Shown: in pieces, positions 6,101-12,841 of the stretch
Layout: the number at the start of each line of letters is the position of its first letter
Numbering within the stretch: position 1 is the first letter of the stretch
NCBI GenBank assembly: GCA_964634675.1
Contig: CAZWLH010000042.1
Location: 1 to 12,841 of the forward strand
DNA: 12,841 nucleotides
Reading direction: 5' to 3'
From: UMGS172 sp964634675
GTDB lineage: Bacteria > Bacillota > Clostridia > Oscillospirales > Acutalibacteraceae
Position numbers and translations under genes: made by a program
Notes under the pieces: model-generated
Seen by the model: the letters and a program-made list of their open reading frames with translations, nothing else
Database searches by the model: none
What the model was told of the DNA's origin: nothing

Positions 6101-6748
6101 ATGAGAAGCAGCTTTGACGATCAGCTTGAAATGCTGAACAAAAAAATGATCGAAATGGGTGCCGAGTGCGAAAGTCTTATCGCGGCGGTGGCTCGGTCGC
6201 TTATCGACGGTGACGTTAAGGCCGCCGCAAATGCGGTAAGCGAGGGTCACAAGATCGACCAAATGGAACGGGAAATCGAAAACGAGTGTTTAAAGCTTCT
6301 TTTGCGCCAACAGCCAGTGGCAAAGGATCTGCGAATAATTTCGGCGGCACTCAAAATGATAACCGATATGGAAAGAATAGGCGACCAAGCTGAGGATATT
6401 GCCGAAATAGTCGTATATCTCGGCGGCAGAGCAGGCGAGGAATGTGTGAGTATTCGCAAAATGGCCGAATCGACCATAAAAATGGTGACCGACAGTATTG
6501 ATGCCTATGTTCGCCGTGACATCACTCTTGCAAGAAAGGTATACGAATACGACGATACGGTCGATGCCGAGTTTTCGGAGATCAAAAGCACCCTCATTTC
6601 GATGATAGCCGAGGGCAAGACCGACGGTGAATATGCTCTTGACCTTTTGATGATAGCAAAATATTTCGAACGCATAGGCGACCATGCGGTGAATATTGCC
6701 GAATGGGTCGAATTCTCGGTCACCGGCGTTCATAAGGGAGATGAATAA
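6101..6748 (+). CDS. phoU: Phosphate signalling protein PhoU
   Basis: PhoU is a cytoplasmic regulator linking the Pst transporter to the PhoR kinase, and it restrains Pho signalling when phosphate is plentiful. The 215-residue all-helical protein contains the two symmetric three-helix PhoU repeats, each with the metal-binding signature: DMERIGDQAEDI at 89-100 and FERIGDHAVNIAE at 189-201. Size and repeat spacing are normal. The reading frame is open further upstream inside pstB, but ATG 6101 gives the family N-terminus (MRSSFDDQLEML), with GGGAAGG at 6081-6087 upstream. It follows pstB by four bases and overlaps the next gene by eight. Confidence 0.97.
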   Translation: MRSSFDDQLEMLNKKMIEMGAECESLIAAVARSLIDGDVKAAANAVSEGHKIDQMEREIENECLKLLLRQQPVAKDLRIISAALKMITDMERIGDQAEDIAEIVVYLGGRAGEECVSIRKMAESTIKMVTDSIDAYVRRDITLARKVYEYDDTVDAEFSEIKSTLISMIAEGKTDGEYALDLLMIAKYFERIGDHAVNIAEWVEFSVTGVHKGDE

Positions 6749-7436
6749 AGCGTTGATCTGGTGCGTTGACGATGACAGCACGATACGTGAAATAGAGGTT
6801 TACACTCTTGTGCAGACGGGCTTTGAGGCTCGCGGCTTTTCCGACGGAGCATCGGCTTTAGAGGCTCTTAAGACCGAAAAGCCTCAGCTCATCGTGTTGG
6901 ATATAATGATGCCGGGAAAGGACGGCATCGAGGTTTTAAAGGAAATACGGAGCGATCCCGAAACCCGTGATATTGCGGTCATAATGGCAACGGCAAAGGG
7001 CACCGAAATGGATAAGATAACCGGTCTCGACCTTGGAGCCGATGATTATCTTGTCAAGCCGTTCGGTGTTATGGAAATGGTCTCACGTATAAAGGCAGTG
7101 CTTCGCCGAAGCAGAATACAGGTGAATGCGGACACCTTGTCTAACGGAGCCGTTTTGCTCAGCGACCGGGAGCATACCGTTTCGGTTTCGGGCGAGAAGG
7201 TCACGCTGACACTTAAGGAATATGAGCTTTTGAAGCTCTTTTTGCAGAACATCGGAACGGTGCTTTCGAGAGACAGGCTGCTTCGTGAAATTTGGGGTAC
7301 CGATTACCTAGGCGAAACAAGAACCGTTGATATGCACATCAAAACGCTGCGCAGAAAGCTTTTGGGAGCAGGCTCTTATATAGAAACCGTGATCGGTGTC
7401 GGCTATAAAATGGAAAAGCACGGCGAGGAGGCTTAA
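6741..7436 (+). CDS. phoB: PhoB/PhoP-type response regulator (OmpR family)
   Basis: This DNA-binding response regulator is probably activated by the adjacent kinase under phosphate limitation. From ATG 6741 it has 231 residues. The receiver domain (about 4-120) has the acidic cluster D10-D12, phospho-acceptor D54 in VLDIMMPG, T84, and K106 in VKPF. The winged-helix domain (about 128-228) has the LTLKEYELLKLF and RTVDMHIKTLRRKL recognition-helix signatures. The start is ambiguous. ATG 6741 overlaps the phoU stop, but AAGGGAG abuts it with no spacer, whereas the in-frame TTG at 6753 is 12 bases away and would give the clostridial-style MIWCVDDD. Assignment to phosphate rests on context plus family. 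The gene is often called phoP in Firmicutes. Confidence 0.93.
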   Translation: MNKALIWCVDDDSTIREIEVYTLVQTGFEARGFSDGASALEALKTEKPQLIVLDIMMPGKDGIEVLKEIRSDPETRDIAVIMATAKGTEMDKITGLDLGADDYLVKPFGVMEMVSRIKAVLRRSRIQVNADTLSNGAVLLSDREHTVSVSGEKVTLTLKEYELLKLFLQNIGTVLSRDRLLREIWGTDYLGETRTVDMHIKTLRRKLLGAGSYIETVIGVGYKMEKHGEEA

Positions 7437-7438
7437 AA

Positions 7439-9094
7439 ATGACGGGAAGAATATTTCGCTCGGTTTTTTCGGTTGCGATAATAGTTTTGATCGCAAGCCT
7501 CGCGATCGCAACCGGATTTGTTTACGGTTACTATAACAATTCTCAGACCGAAAGACTTAAAGAAGAACTTTCGCTTGCGAGGGTCGGCGTTGAAAATACG
7601 GGTGCCGATTATTTTGCCAATTTCAACTCGACCGTTTTTCGCTTTACACTGATAGCCTCTGACGGCACGGTGCTGTACGACTCCGAGGCCGAATCGGAAA
7701 ATATGGGCAACCATCTTGACCGTGAGGAAATAAAGGAAGCACTTTCGGGCGGCAAGGGAAGCAGTGCCCGTTACTCTTCGACACTTACCGAGCGCACCTT
7801 TTATGAGGCGGTTTTGCTCGACGACGGCAGAGTGCTCAGAATATCCACAACGCAGGTGACGGTCGGGGCACTTGTCATCGGAATGCTGCCGCCGATCTGT
7901 GCAATAGTTATTTTATCGGCGATATTTGCGCTGATTTTGTCGAAAAGGGCGGCAAAGAGCATTGTCAAGCCGCTTGAAACGCTTGATTTGGACGATCCCG
8001 AAAACAACGATACCTATGACGAGCTGACACCCTTGCTTTCACGTCTGAACGTTCAGCATAAGCAAATCGAACGTCAGCTTAATGAGCTGAGACGAAAGTC
8101 GGACGAATTCAGGCTGATCACCGCCTCGATGAGCGAGGGACTTGTGCTTATTGATAAAAAAGGTGCGGTGCTTTCGATAAACCCGGCGGCTCAAAAGCTT
8201 TTCGGCACCGATTCGCAGGCAATAGGACGTGATTTTCTCACGGTCGACCGCAGTGTGACCTTGAGTCGGGCAGTCGATAAGGCACTTGACGGCAAGCATT
8301 CCGATTTCAGAGAGGAACGCAACGGAGGGGAGTATCAGTTTATGATAACCCCCACCGAATCGGACGGAAATATTATGGGTGCGGTGATCCTTTGCATCGA
8401 CGTTACTGAGTCGGCCTTTGCCGAGCGCAATCGTCGGGAGTTTACAGCCAATGTTTCCCACGAGCTGAAAACGCCGCTTCAATCCATTATCGGCAGTGCC
8501 GAGCTGCTTGAAAACGGACTTGTTAAGCCCGAGGATACCGCAAGGTTCATCGGGAATATCAAGAATGAGGCGGTCAGGCTTGTTGCTTTGATAAACGATA
8601 TCATAAGACTGTCACGCCTTGACGAGGGGGCCGACTCGGAGCTTGAGGAAGTCGAGCTTTTTGAAATTGCCAAGGAAGCCGCAGACACGCTTAAAATGTC
8701 GGCGGTAGAGCATAAGGTCACGCTGAATCTTTGCGGTGAAAAGTGTTCCGTAAAAGGTGACCGCCGCTATCTTTACGAAACGGTCTATAACCTTTGCGAT
8801 AATGCGATCCGATATAATAAACCGGGAGGCAGTGTCGAGATCGAGGTCAAGGTCTTAAACGGAAATGCGATTCTCACGGTCGCAGATACCGGAATCGGAA
8901 TTCCGAAGGAGCATCAATCACGGATTTTCGAAAGATTTTACCGGGTTGATAAAAGTCATTCGAAGGAAACGGGCGGCACGGGACTCGGACTTTCGATTGT
9001 TAAGCACGCCGTGGCGTATCACGGCGGAACGGTCGAGCTTGAAAGCGAGCCCGATAACGGCACAAGGGTGACGGTGACAATTCCGCTTGAATGA
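7439..9094 (+). CDS. phoR: PhoR-type sensor histidine kinase
   Basis: This is the membrane kinase partner of the preceding regulator. The 551-residue protein has TM1 at about 10-30, an extracytoplasmic region of about 110 residues, TM2 at about 142-167, a short HAMP-like linker (168-220), a PAS domain at about 222-325 (LITASMSEGLVLID onward), a HisKA domain with H341 in VSHELKTPL, and an ATPase domain. The ATPase domain has N455 in the N box, DTGIGIP at 483-489, the F box FERFYRVD, and GGTGLGLS at 512-519. All catalytic boxes are intact. GAGGAGG at 7425-7431 lies seven bases before the ATG, two bases beyond the regulator's stop. Position in a pst-phoU operon and the TM-loop-TM-HAMP-PAS layout fit PhoR. 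The signal probably comes from Pst/PhoU rather than from the outer loop. Confidence 0.94.
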   Translation: MTGRIFRSVFSVAIIVLIASLAIATGFVYGYYNNSQTERLKEELSLARVGVENTGADYFANFNSTVFRFTLIASDGTVLYDSEAESENMGNHLDREEIKEALSGGKGSSARYSSTLTERTFYEAVLLDDGRVLRISTTQVTVGALVIGMLPPICAIVILSAIFALILSKRAAKSIVKPLETLDLDDPENNDTYDELTPLLSRLNVQHKQIERQLNELRRKSDEFRLITASMSEGLVLIDKKGAVLSINPAAQKLFGTDSQAIGRDFLTVDRSVTLSRAVDKALDGKHSDFREERNGGEYQFMITPTESDGNIMGAVILCIDVTESAFAERNRREFTANVSHELKTPLQSIIGSAELLENGLVKPEDTARFIGNIKNEAVRLVALINDIIRLSRLDEGADSELEEVELFEIAKEAADTLKMSAVEHKVTLNLCGEKCSVKGDRRYLYETVYNLCDNAIRYNKPGGSVEIEVKVLNGNAILTVADTGIGIPKEHQSRIFERFYRVDKSHSKETGGTGLGLSIVKHAVAYHGGTVELESEPDNGTRVTVTIPLE

Positions 9095-9095
9095 A

Positions 9096-9137
9096 AAAAC
9101 CTCTGTGAAAGGTACTGCACCTTCCGCAGAGGTTTTT
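9096..9137. terminator. Bidirectional terminator between phoR and uxaC
   Basis: An 18-bp stem (9096-9113 with 9119-9136, one mismatch and one G-T wobble) has a five-base loop. It has T-runs on both sides: 9133-9137 on the plus strand, and the A-run 9094-9099 read as T on the minus strand. It starts two bases after the phoR stop and lies 13 bases from the uxaC stop, so it can end both convergent transcripts. Confidence 0.92.
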
Positions 9138-9149
9138 AAGGTTTATAAT

Positions 9150-10547
9150 TTAAAATCCGAAATATTTTTCGGCATTCTTAAAGCAAACGCCCTCGACTAT
9201 ATTTCTCAGAGCCTTTTCGTCATACGGATATTCGCCGTTTTCGACAAGGTTCGCCAAGAAATTACAGAATATGCGTCTGAAATATTCGTGTCGTGTATAG
9301 GAAAGAAAGCTGCGTGAATCGGTCAGCATACCGACAAAATTGCCGAGTATCGACAGATTGGCAAGCGAGGTCAAGTGAGCCTCCATACCGCTTTTGGTGT
9401 CGTTGAACCACCAGGCCGAGCCGTGCTGAAGCTTGCCGGCGGCTTCGGTTCCCTGAAAGGCACCGATGACCGTGTCGATAAGTTCATTGTCGGCAGGATT
9501 CAGCGAATAAATTATCATTTTAGGCATGGTTCCGCTTTCCTCAAAGGAGTTGAGCAGTCCTGCCATAGCTTCACAGCAGCAACGTGTCGAAATGACGTCA
9601 AAGCCCATATCGGATCCCGATTTTTTGAAAACGGGCTTATTTATATTACGCATGGTACCGTAATGTATCTGCATGACCCAACCGCGGGCGGTGTATTCGG
9701 CGGCAAAGAAGCATAACAGGTCGGTTTTATATGCTTCGGCTTCCGCTGCGGTTATTTTTTCGCCTCTTAAAGCCTTAGAGAAAACCGCTTCGACCGCGGA
9801 GGCGTCCGACGGCTCGAATACAATATAGTCAAGTCCGTGATCGGCGGCCTTACAGCCCAAAGATTCGAAAAGATCGAGCCGCTCTGTCATAACCGACTTC
9901 AAGGCTTCGACCGAGTCGATTTGACGGTTTGCGGCCTTTGAAAGCTTGGATATGTATTTGGCAAAGCCGTCCTTTTCGATGTTGACCGCCTTGTCGGGTC
10001 TGAACGAGGGAACGACCTTGGTCTTGAATGAGCTGTCCTCGGCTATGAGCCTGTGCCACTCAAGACTGTCGGCAGGGTCGTCGGTTGTACCGATGACGGC
10101 AACGTTTGAACGCTCGATAAGTCTTCTGACCGTGAAATCGTCGGTTTTGAGCTTTTCGTTGCAGAGCTGCCAAACCTCATCGGCGGTATCGCCGCTGAGA
10201 ATACCGTCATAGCCGAAATATCTTTTCAGCTCAAGGTGTGTCCAATGATACATCGGATTTCCGACGGCCTTCGGCAATGCTTCGGCGAAACGGCGAAATT
10301 TTGTGTAGTTATCGGCATTTCCCGTGATCTCTTCCTCGGGCACGCCGTTACTGCGGATCAAGCGCCATTTATAGTGGTCGCCGCCGAGCCAGACCTCGGT
10401 TATGTCGTTGAAGCGGCGGTTCTCATATATTTCACGTGGGTCAATGTGACAGTGATAGTCGATTATCGGAAGCTCGGCTCCCATAGAGTAGAGCTTTTTT
10501 GCCGTCTCGGTTTGCAATAAAAAATCTTCATCCATAAACTTGTTCAT
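9150..10547 (-). CDS. uxaC: Glucuronate/galacturonate isomerase UxaC
   Basis: UxaC interconverts D-glucuronate with D-fructuronate and D-galacturonate with D-tagaturonate, the first step of uronate breakdown, in the cytoplasm. From ATG 10547 the protein has 465 residues, close to the E. coli enzyme. It belongs to the amidohydrolase-like TIM-barrel family. YHCHIDP near residue 31 supplies the HxH metal ligands H32 and H34. GGDHYKWR at about 55-62, AWWFNDTKSGM at about 378-388 and the MLTDSRSFLSYTRHEYFRR stretch at about 407-425 are strongly conserved family blocks. GGAGG (10559-10555) lies seven bases before the ATG, so a longer frame starting at 10580 is unlikely. No uxaB, uxuA, kdgK or uronate transporter is nearby. 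The only neighbour is a divergent DeoR-type regulator. Confidence 0.97.
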   Translation of the reverse strand: MNKFMDEDFLLQTETAKKLYSMGAELPIIDYHCHIDPREIYENRRFNDITEVWLGGDHYKWRLIRSNGVPEEEITGNADNYTKFRRFAEALPKAVGNPMYHWTHLELKRYFGYDGILSGDTADEVWQLCNEKLKTDDFTVRRLIERSNVAVIGTTDDPADSLEWHRLIAEDSSFKTKVVPSFRPDKAVNIEKDGFAKYISKLSKAANRQIDSVEALKSVMTERLDLFESLGCKAADHGLDYIVFEPSDASAVEAVFSKALRGEKITAAEAEAYKTDLLCFFAAEYTARGWVMQIHYGTMRNINKPVFKKSGSDMGFDVISTRCCCEAMAGLLNSFEESGTMPKMIIYSLNPADNELIDTVIGAFQGTEAAGKLQHGSAWWFNDTKSGMEAHLTSLANLSILGNFVGMLTDSRSFLSYTRHEYFRRIFCNFLANLVENGEYPYDEKALRNIVEGVCFKNAEKYFGF

Positions 10548-10571
10548 TTCAGCACCTCCGTGTTTGATTAT

Positions 10572-10600
10572 ATTGTACACCTAATTGAATATTTTTGCAA
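10572..10600 (-). promoter_or_regulatory. Candidate uxaC promoter
   Basis: On the minus strand, TTGCAA (10600-10595) and TACAAT (10577-10572) are separated by 17 bases, and the start of transcription would be near 10565. An overlapping TATAAT (10572-10567) is an alternative -10 but lacks a well-spaced -35. I see no clear catabolite-control (cre) site. Confidence 0.55.
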
Positions 10601-10649
10601 CTAAATTTTAAATATTTTTAATTTGATTGCTGATTTGAGCATAGCCGGA

Positions 10650-10678
10650 TTGACAAAATGTTGATTTTGTGTTATACT
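10650..10678 (+). promoter_or_regulatory. Strong promoter of the DeoR-family gene
   Basis: Perfect TTGACA (10650-10655), a 17-base spacer, and TATACT (10673-10678) preceded by TG, an extended -10. This is the best sigma-A promoter in the window. Transcription would start near 10685, leaving a leader of about 50 bases. Confidence 0.85.
10653..10670. promoter_or_regulatory. Candidate operator (inverted repeat) in the DeoR-family promoter
   Basis: ACAAAAT-GTTG-ATTTTGT is a perfect inverted repeat with seven-base arms. It overlaps the end of the -35 and fills almost the whole spacer up to the -10. A repressor bound here would block RNA polymerase, which suggests autoregulation. It lies 53 bases from the proposed uxaC -35, so direct control of uxaC from this site alone is less certain. 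Confidence 0.6.
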
Positions 10679-10734
10679 GCGGTAAAATCCAAGCGACGAA
10701 ATGTGGAATTATACAAATGAGGTGAGCAAGAGTT

Positions 10735-11493
10735 ATGTTGTCGGTCGAAAGGAAAAATATTATTTATAAACGGCTTTGCGAAAACGGCAAGGTGTTGGTC
10801 AACGAGCTTGCCGAGGAATTCGGCGTTTCCGACGAAACGATAAGGCGAGATCTCGAAAAGCTTGAGCAGGAGGGACTTGCCGAGAAGATATACGGCGGTG
10901 CCATAAAGGCCGAAAACACGTTTTACGATCTGCCGTTTCACATTCGCCAAAACTCCAACGTTGCCGCCAAGCAGGCAATAGCCGATGCGGTTTTGCCGTA
11001 TATTCAAAACGGCGGCTACATCGCCCTTGATGCAAGCACAACGGCACTTGAAATAATGCGCAGGGCACGCAATGTTCAAAATCTCACGCTCATAACCAAT
11101 GCAGTCGAGGTATTGTTTGAGTTCTCGCAAAAGAGCGATTGGAATATCATCTCGACCGGCGGAACGCTTAAAAACGGAAGTCTGTCACTCGTCGGCGGCA
11201 TTGCCGAAAAAACGGTGAGCGGCTTCAATGTCGATATCTGTATCTGCTCCTGTAAGGGCTTGAGCGTGGAAAAGGGCTGTACCGACTCGAGCGAATCGGA
11301 GGCGGCAATGAAAAGAGCGATGCTCGCTTCGGCCAAGCAAAAGATTTTGGCAGTCGATTCGACCAAGCTCGACAAGGTGTCTTTTGCTAAGGTTTGCGAT
11401 ATCGGTGATTTCGATATGATAGTCACCGACACTAAACCGCCTGTTGAATTTATCGAAACCGCAGAAAAGTGCGGAATAAAGCTGATATACTGA
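10735..11493 (+). CDS. DeoR/GlpR-family transcriptional regulator
   Basis: This is a sugar-phosphate-responsive repressor of the DeoR type. It has 252 residues. The N-terminal winged helix-turn-helix (about 5-57) carries the family signature VNELAEEFGVSDETIRRDL at 22-40, followed by YGGAI. The C-terminal DeoR sensor domain (about 75-235) has LDASTTALEI at 98-107, LITNAVEV at 119-126, STGGTL at 140-145 and VDSTKLDKVSF at 207-217, the usual effector-pocket motifs. GAGGTG at 10719-10724 lies ten bases before the ATG. It diverges from uxaC across 187 bases, so uxaC is the natural candidate target and a uronate-pathway sugar phosphate a plausible effector. Both are inferred. Uronate regulators are more often of the GntR or LacI families. 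Confidence 0.93.
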   Translation: MLSVERKNIIYKRLCENGKVLVNELAEEFGVSDETIRRDLEKLEQEGLAEKIYGGAIKAENTFYDLPFHIRQNSNVAAKQAIADAVLPYIQNGGYIALDASTTALEIMRRARNVQNLTLITNAVEVLFEFSQKSDWNIISTGGTLKNGSLSLVGGIAEKTVSGFNVDICICSCKGLSVEKGCTDSSESEAAMKRAMLASAKQKILAVDSTKLDKVSFAKVCDIGDFDMIVTDTKPPVEFIETAEKCGIKLIY

Positions 11494-11495
11494 AA

Positions 11496-11524
11496 AAACG
11501 CCTCGGCTTCTAACCGAGGCGTTT
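11496..11524. terminator. Bidirectional terminator between the DeoR-family gene and the MBL lipoprotein gene
   Basis: A perfect 11-bp stem (11496-11506 with 11514-11524) has a seven-base loop. The minus side has a run of six T (from A 11493-11498), good for the lipoprotein gene. The plus side has only TTT then CGCTTT, so termination of the regulator transcript may be weaker. Confidence 0.85.
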
Positions 11525-11535
11525 CGCTTTGCCTA

Positions 11536-12696
11536 TTACTTAAGGTATGTGTTGATGATTGAGTTGATAGCTGCATCAAATCCGCCGCCGGGGAAGTTGG
11601 TGTATACCTTCTTCATTTCGGTCGAGAACTGCTGGCTTATGGCAGAAGCGGTCGTGGTACCGTTTGCATAGCACTCCGAAGTGAACTGAATGAGATTGCG
11701 GAGGCACTCGTTACTGTCATCGATGTATTGCTGCACTGCATCCTTGCCGACGGCATATGCGCCGCTCGGGATATATGCGTGAGCAACGAAAAGGTTTTCT
11801 ATCTTGCCGTCTTTAACCATTTGAGTCAGCTTCTCAAGCGACTGTGTATAATAGCTTACATCGTAAAGCTGGCAGCCCCAGGAAGCGATGCCGTAGAGTT
11901 GAAGACTGTCACCTGCGATGATGGTCTTGGAACGGGTATCCAGGTATCCGCAAGCATCACCGGCGTGGCCGTTGATGGAGACGACTTCGATAATGCCCTC
12001 AATGACGGAACCGTTGCTTACCTGCTTATATGTACGGGGAGAAGCATTTGTATTGCTTCCGGCCAAGCCGTAAACAATTGCATTGGCGCACTTGGGAGCC
12101 AAGGTGGAAAGTCCGCCGGCGTGATCCTCATGCGTATGGGTGAGCAAAATTCCCTTAATGTTGCCTAGGTCGATATTGAGCGACTGAGCGGCAGGAATAA
12201 CATAGGTCTCAACATCGGACGGAGTCGTTCCGGTATCGATGACGAGCCACTCGTTGTTGGAGGGGAGTCTCACAAAGAAAACGCTTGTGTAAATTTGATG
12301 GAAGGGAACCTCTAATTTGTAAATTTGACTGCTGATTTTGTAAATCACGCCATTTCCTCCGATCGTTCTGAGTTTGGGGAAGGGTTCGACCGTGTTGGGT
12401 GCCGTTATGGGACCTGCGGTCGAGGATGTTGCCGCCGATGAGGTGGCGGAAGCTACCGAAGATGATGCTGTGGGGGTCGACTGTGCAGGTGTCGACGAAG
12501 CGGTGGACTGAGTGCCGCTGACCTCCGATGAAGGTGCGGAAGTGGTGCCCGATACGTCCGAGGTGCTGCTTTCGGTCGAAGCCGTTGAGGCGTTGCCGCT
12601 GTCGGAACCGGTTGACTTATCGTCGCCGCAGGCGGCTAAAAGCGAAAAAGCCAATACGAATACCGTAATAAGTGCCGTTAGTTTGTAAAGCTTCAT
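11536..12696 (-). CDS. Secreted lipoprotein with metallo-beta-lactamase-fold hydrolase domain
   Basis: This predicted 386-residue enzyme is anchored outside the cell. A lipoprotein signal (MKLYK, hydrophobic 7-22, lipobox LAAC) gives acylated C23. Residues 24-100 form a low-complexity Ser/Thr/Ala linker with scattered Pro and Val. The MBL domain follows at about 108-386. THTHEDHAGG at 186-195 supplies H187, H189, D191 and H192. H244 (INGHAGD), D263 (AGDSL) and H306 (VAHAYIP) complete a full two-metal ligand set, so it is probably an active Zn or Fe hydrolase. The fold covers glyoxalase II, lactonases, phosphodiesterases and true beta-lactamases, and I cannot name the substrate. ATG 12696 has AGGAG (12709-12705) eight bases upstream. 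A longer frame from TTG 12717 would include that ribosome site, so I reject it. The gene is monocistronic as far as the window shows. Confidence 0.88.
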   Translation of the reverse strand: MKLYKLTALITVFVLAFSLLAACGDDKSTGSDSGNASTASTESSTSDVSGTTSAPSSEVSGTQSTASSTPAQSTPTASSSVASATSSAATSSTAGPITAPNTVEPFPKLRTIGGNGVIYKISSQIYKLEVPFHQIYTSVFFVRLPSNNEWLVIDTGTTPSDVETYVIPAAQSLNIDLGNIKGILLTHTHEDHAGGLSTLAPKCANAIVYGLAGSNTNASPRTYKQVSNGSVIEGIIEVVSINGHAGDACGYLDTRSKTIIAGDSLQLYGIASWGCQLYDVSYYTQSLEKLTQMVKDGKIENLFVAHAYIPSGAYAVGKDAVQQYIDDSNECLRNLIQFTSECYANGTTTASAISQQFSTEMKKVYTNFPGGGFDAAINSIINTYLK

Positions 12697-12730
12697 AAAA
12701 AACGCTCCTGTTATCAATATACTTTATTTA

Positions 12731-12758
12731 AGTTTAACACATTTTTTTGAAAAATCAA
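12731..12758 (-). promoter_or_regulatory. Candidate promoter of the MBL lipoprotein gene
   Basis: On the minus strand, TTGATT (12758-12753) and TAAACT (12736-12731) are 16 bases apart, with TGT directly before the -10 (extended -10). Transcription would start near 12724, about 28 bases before the ATG. The region is very AT-rich, so chance matches are likely. Confidence 0.5.
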
Positions 12759-12841
12759 TACCATTAACGATAAAAAAAGGTTACTGAATGTAGATAAATC
12801 AATGATAGGTAACACTTTTCTCAAAAAAATAAGATGAAAGT
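12759..12841. other. AT-rich intergenic end of window
   Basis: There is no coding region. A GTTAC/GTAAC pair of short inverted arms around 12780-12813 encloses a long spacer and is weak. I see no convincing regulatory site or terminator before the window ends. Confidence 0.4.

Noticed and set aside
6696..6740. Upstream extension of the response regulator into phoU
   Set aside because: The added residues (PNGSNSRSPAF) are not part of any receiver domain. The domain begins just after 6741.
8039..8482. Open frame opposite the phoR kinase gene
   Set aside because: It has no family resemblance and no ribosome site, and it overlaps an unambiguous histidine kinase.
10548..10580. Eleven-residue N-terminal extension of UxaC
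   Set aside because: The GGAGG ribosome site lies inside the extension and is ideally spaced for the ATG at 10547.
11536..12696. Calling the lipoprotein a beta-lactamase resistance gene
   Set aside because: The fold and metal ligands fit, but the superfamily is very broad and nothing in the sequence points to beta-lactam hydrolysis.

Overview
The window reads as a chromosomal segment of a low-to-mid GC Firmicute, most likely a gut-type clostridium (Oscillospirales/Ruminococcaceae-like). The reasons are strong GGAGG ribosome sites, a TPP riboswitch in front of an ECF-type thiamine transporter, two perfect Gram-positive LexA (Cheo) boxes, a Firmicute-style pst-phoU-phoBR cluster, and a palindrome-rich intergenic repeat of the kind common in these genomes. 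The taxon is inferred from style; there is no rRNA to test it.

Layout. (1) 12-820: TPP riboswitch with a terminator, then thiT and its own terminator. (2) 821-1249: gene-free, filled by a multi-hairpin repeat and a second cluster of small palindromes. (3) 1250-2488, minus strand: dinB (DNA polymerase IV), with a promoter bracketed by two LexA boxes, so probably SOS-inducible. (4) 2604-9094, plus strand: a complete seven-gene phosphate operon, pstS-pstC-pstA-pstB-phoU-response regulator-histidine kinase, preceded by a candidate PhoB-box array and a -10 element. It ends in a bidirectional terminator shared with uxaC. (5) 9150-10547, minus strand: uxaC (uronate isomerase), divergent from a DeoR/GlpR-family regulator at 10735-11493, whose promoter carries a perfect inverted repeat that looks like an operator. 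(6) 11536-12696, minus strand: a secreted lipoprotein with a serine/threonine-rich tether and an intact metallo-beta-lactamase-fold hydrolase domain of unknown substrate.

How the parts work together. PstS captures phosphate outside the cell, PstCA with PstB imports it using ATP, and PhoU links transporter state to the PhoR kinase. PhoR then sets the phosphorylation of the PhoB-type regulator, which probably acts on the boxes upstream of pstS, so the operon controls itself. The uxaC/regulator pair is probably a uronate-responsive unit whose other pathway genes lie elsewhere. thiT and dinB are independent units controlled by thiamine pyrophosphate and by DNA damage respectively.

Most of the window is well-understood biology. 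I see no CRISPR array, phage, insertion sequence, tRNA or rRNA, and nothing that amounts to a clearly new multi-gene system. The points most worth a second look are the regulatory architecture (dual LexA boxes, PhoB array, operator in the DeoR promoter), the solitary uxaC with an atypical regulator family, and the tethered extracellular MBL-fold enzyme.
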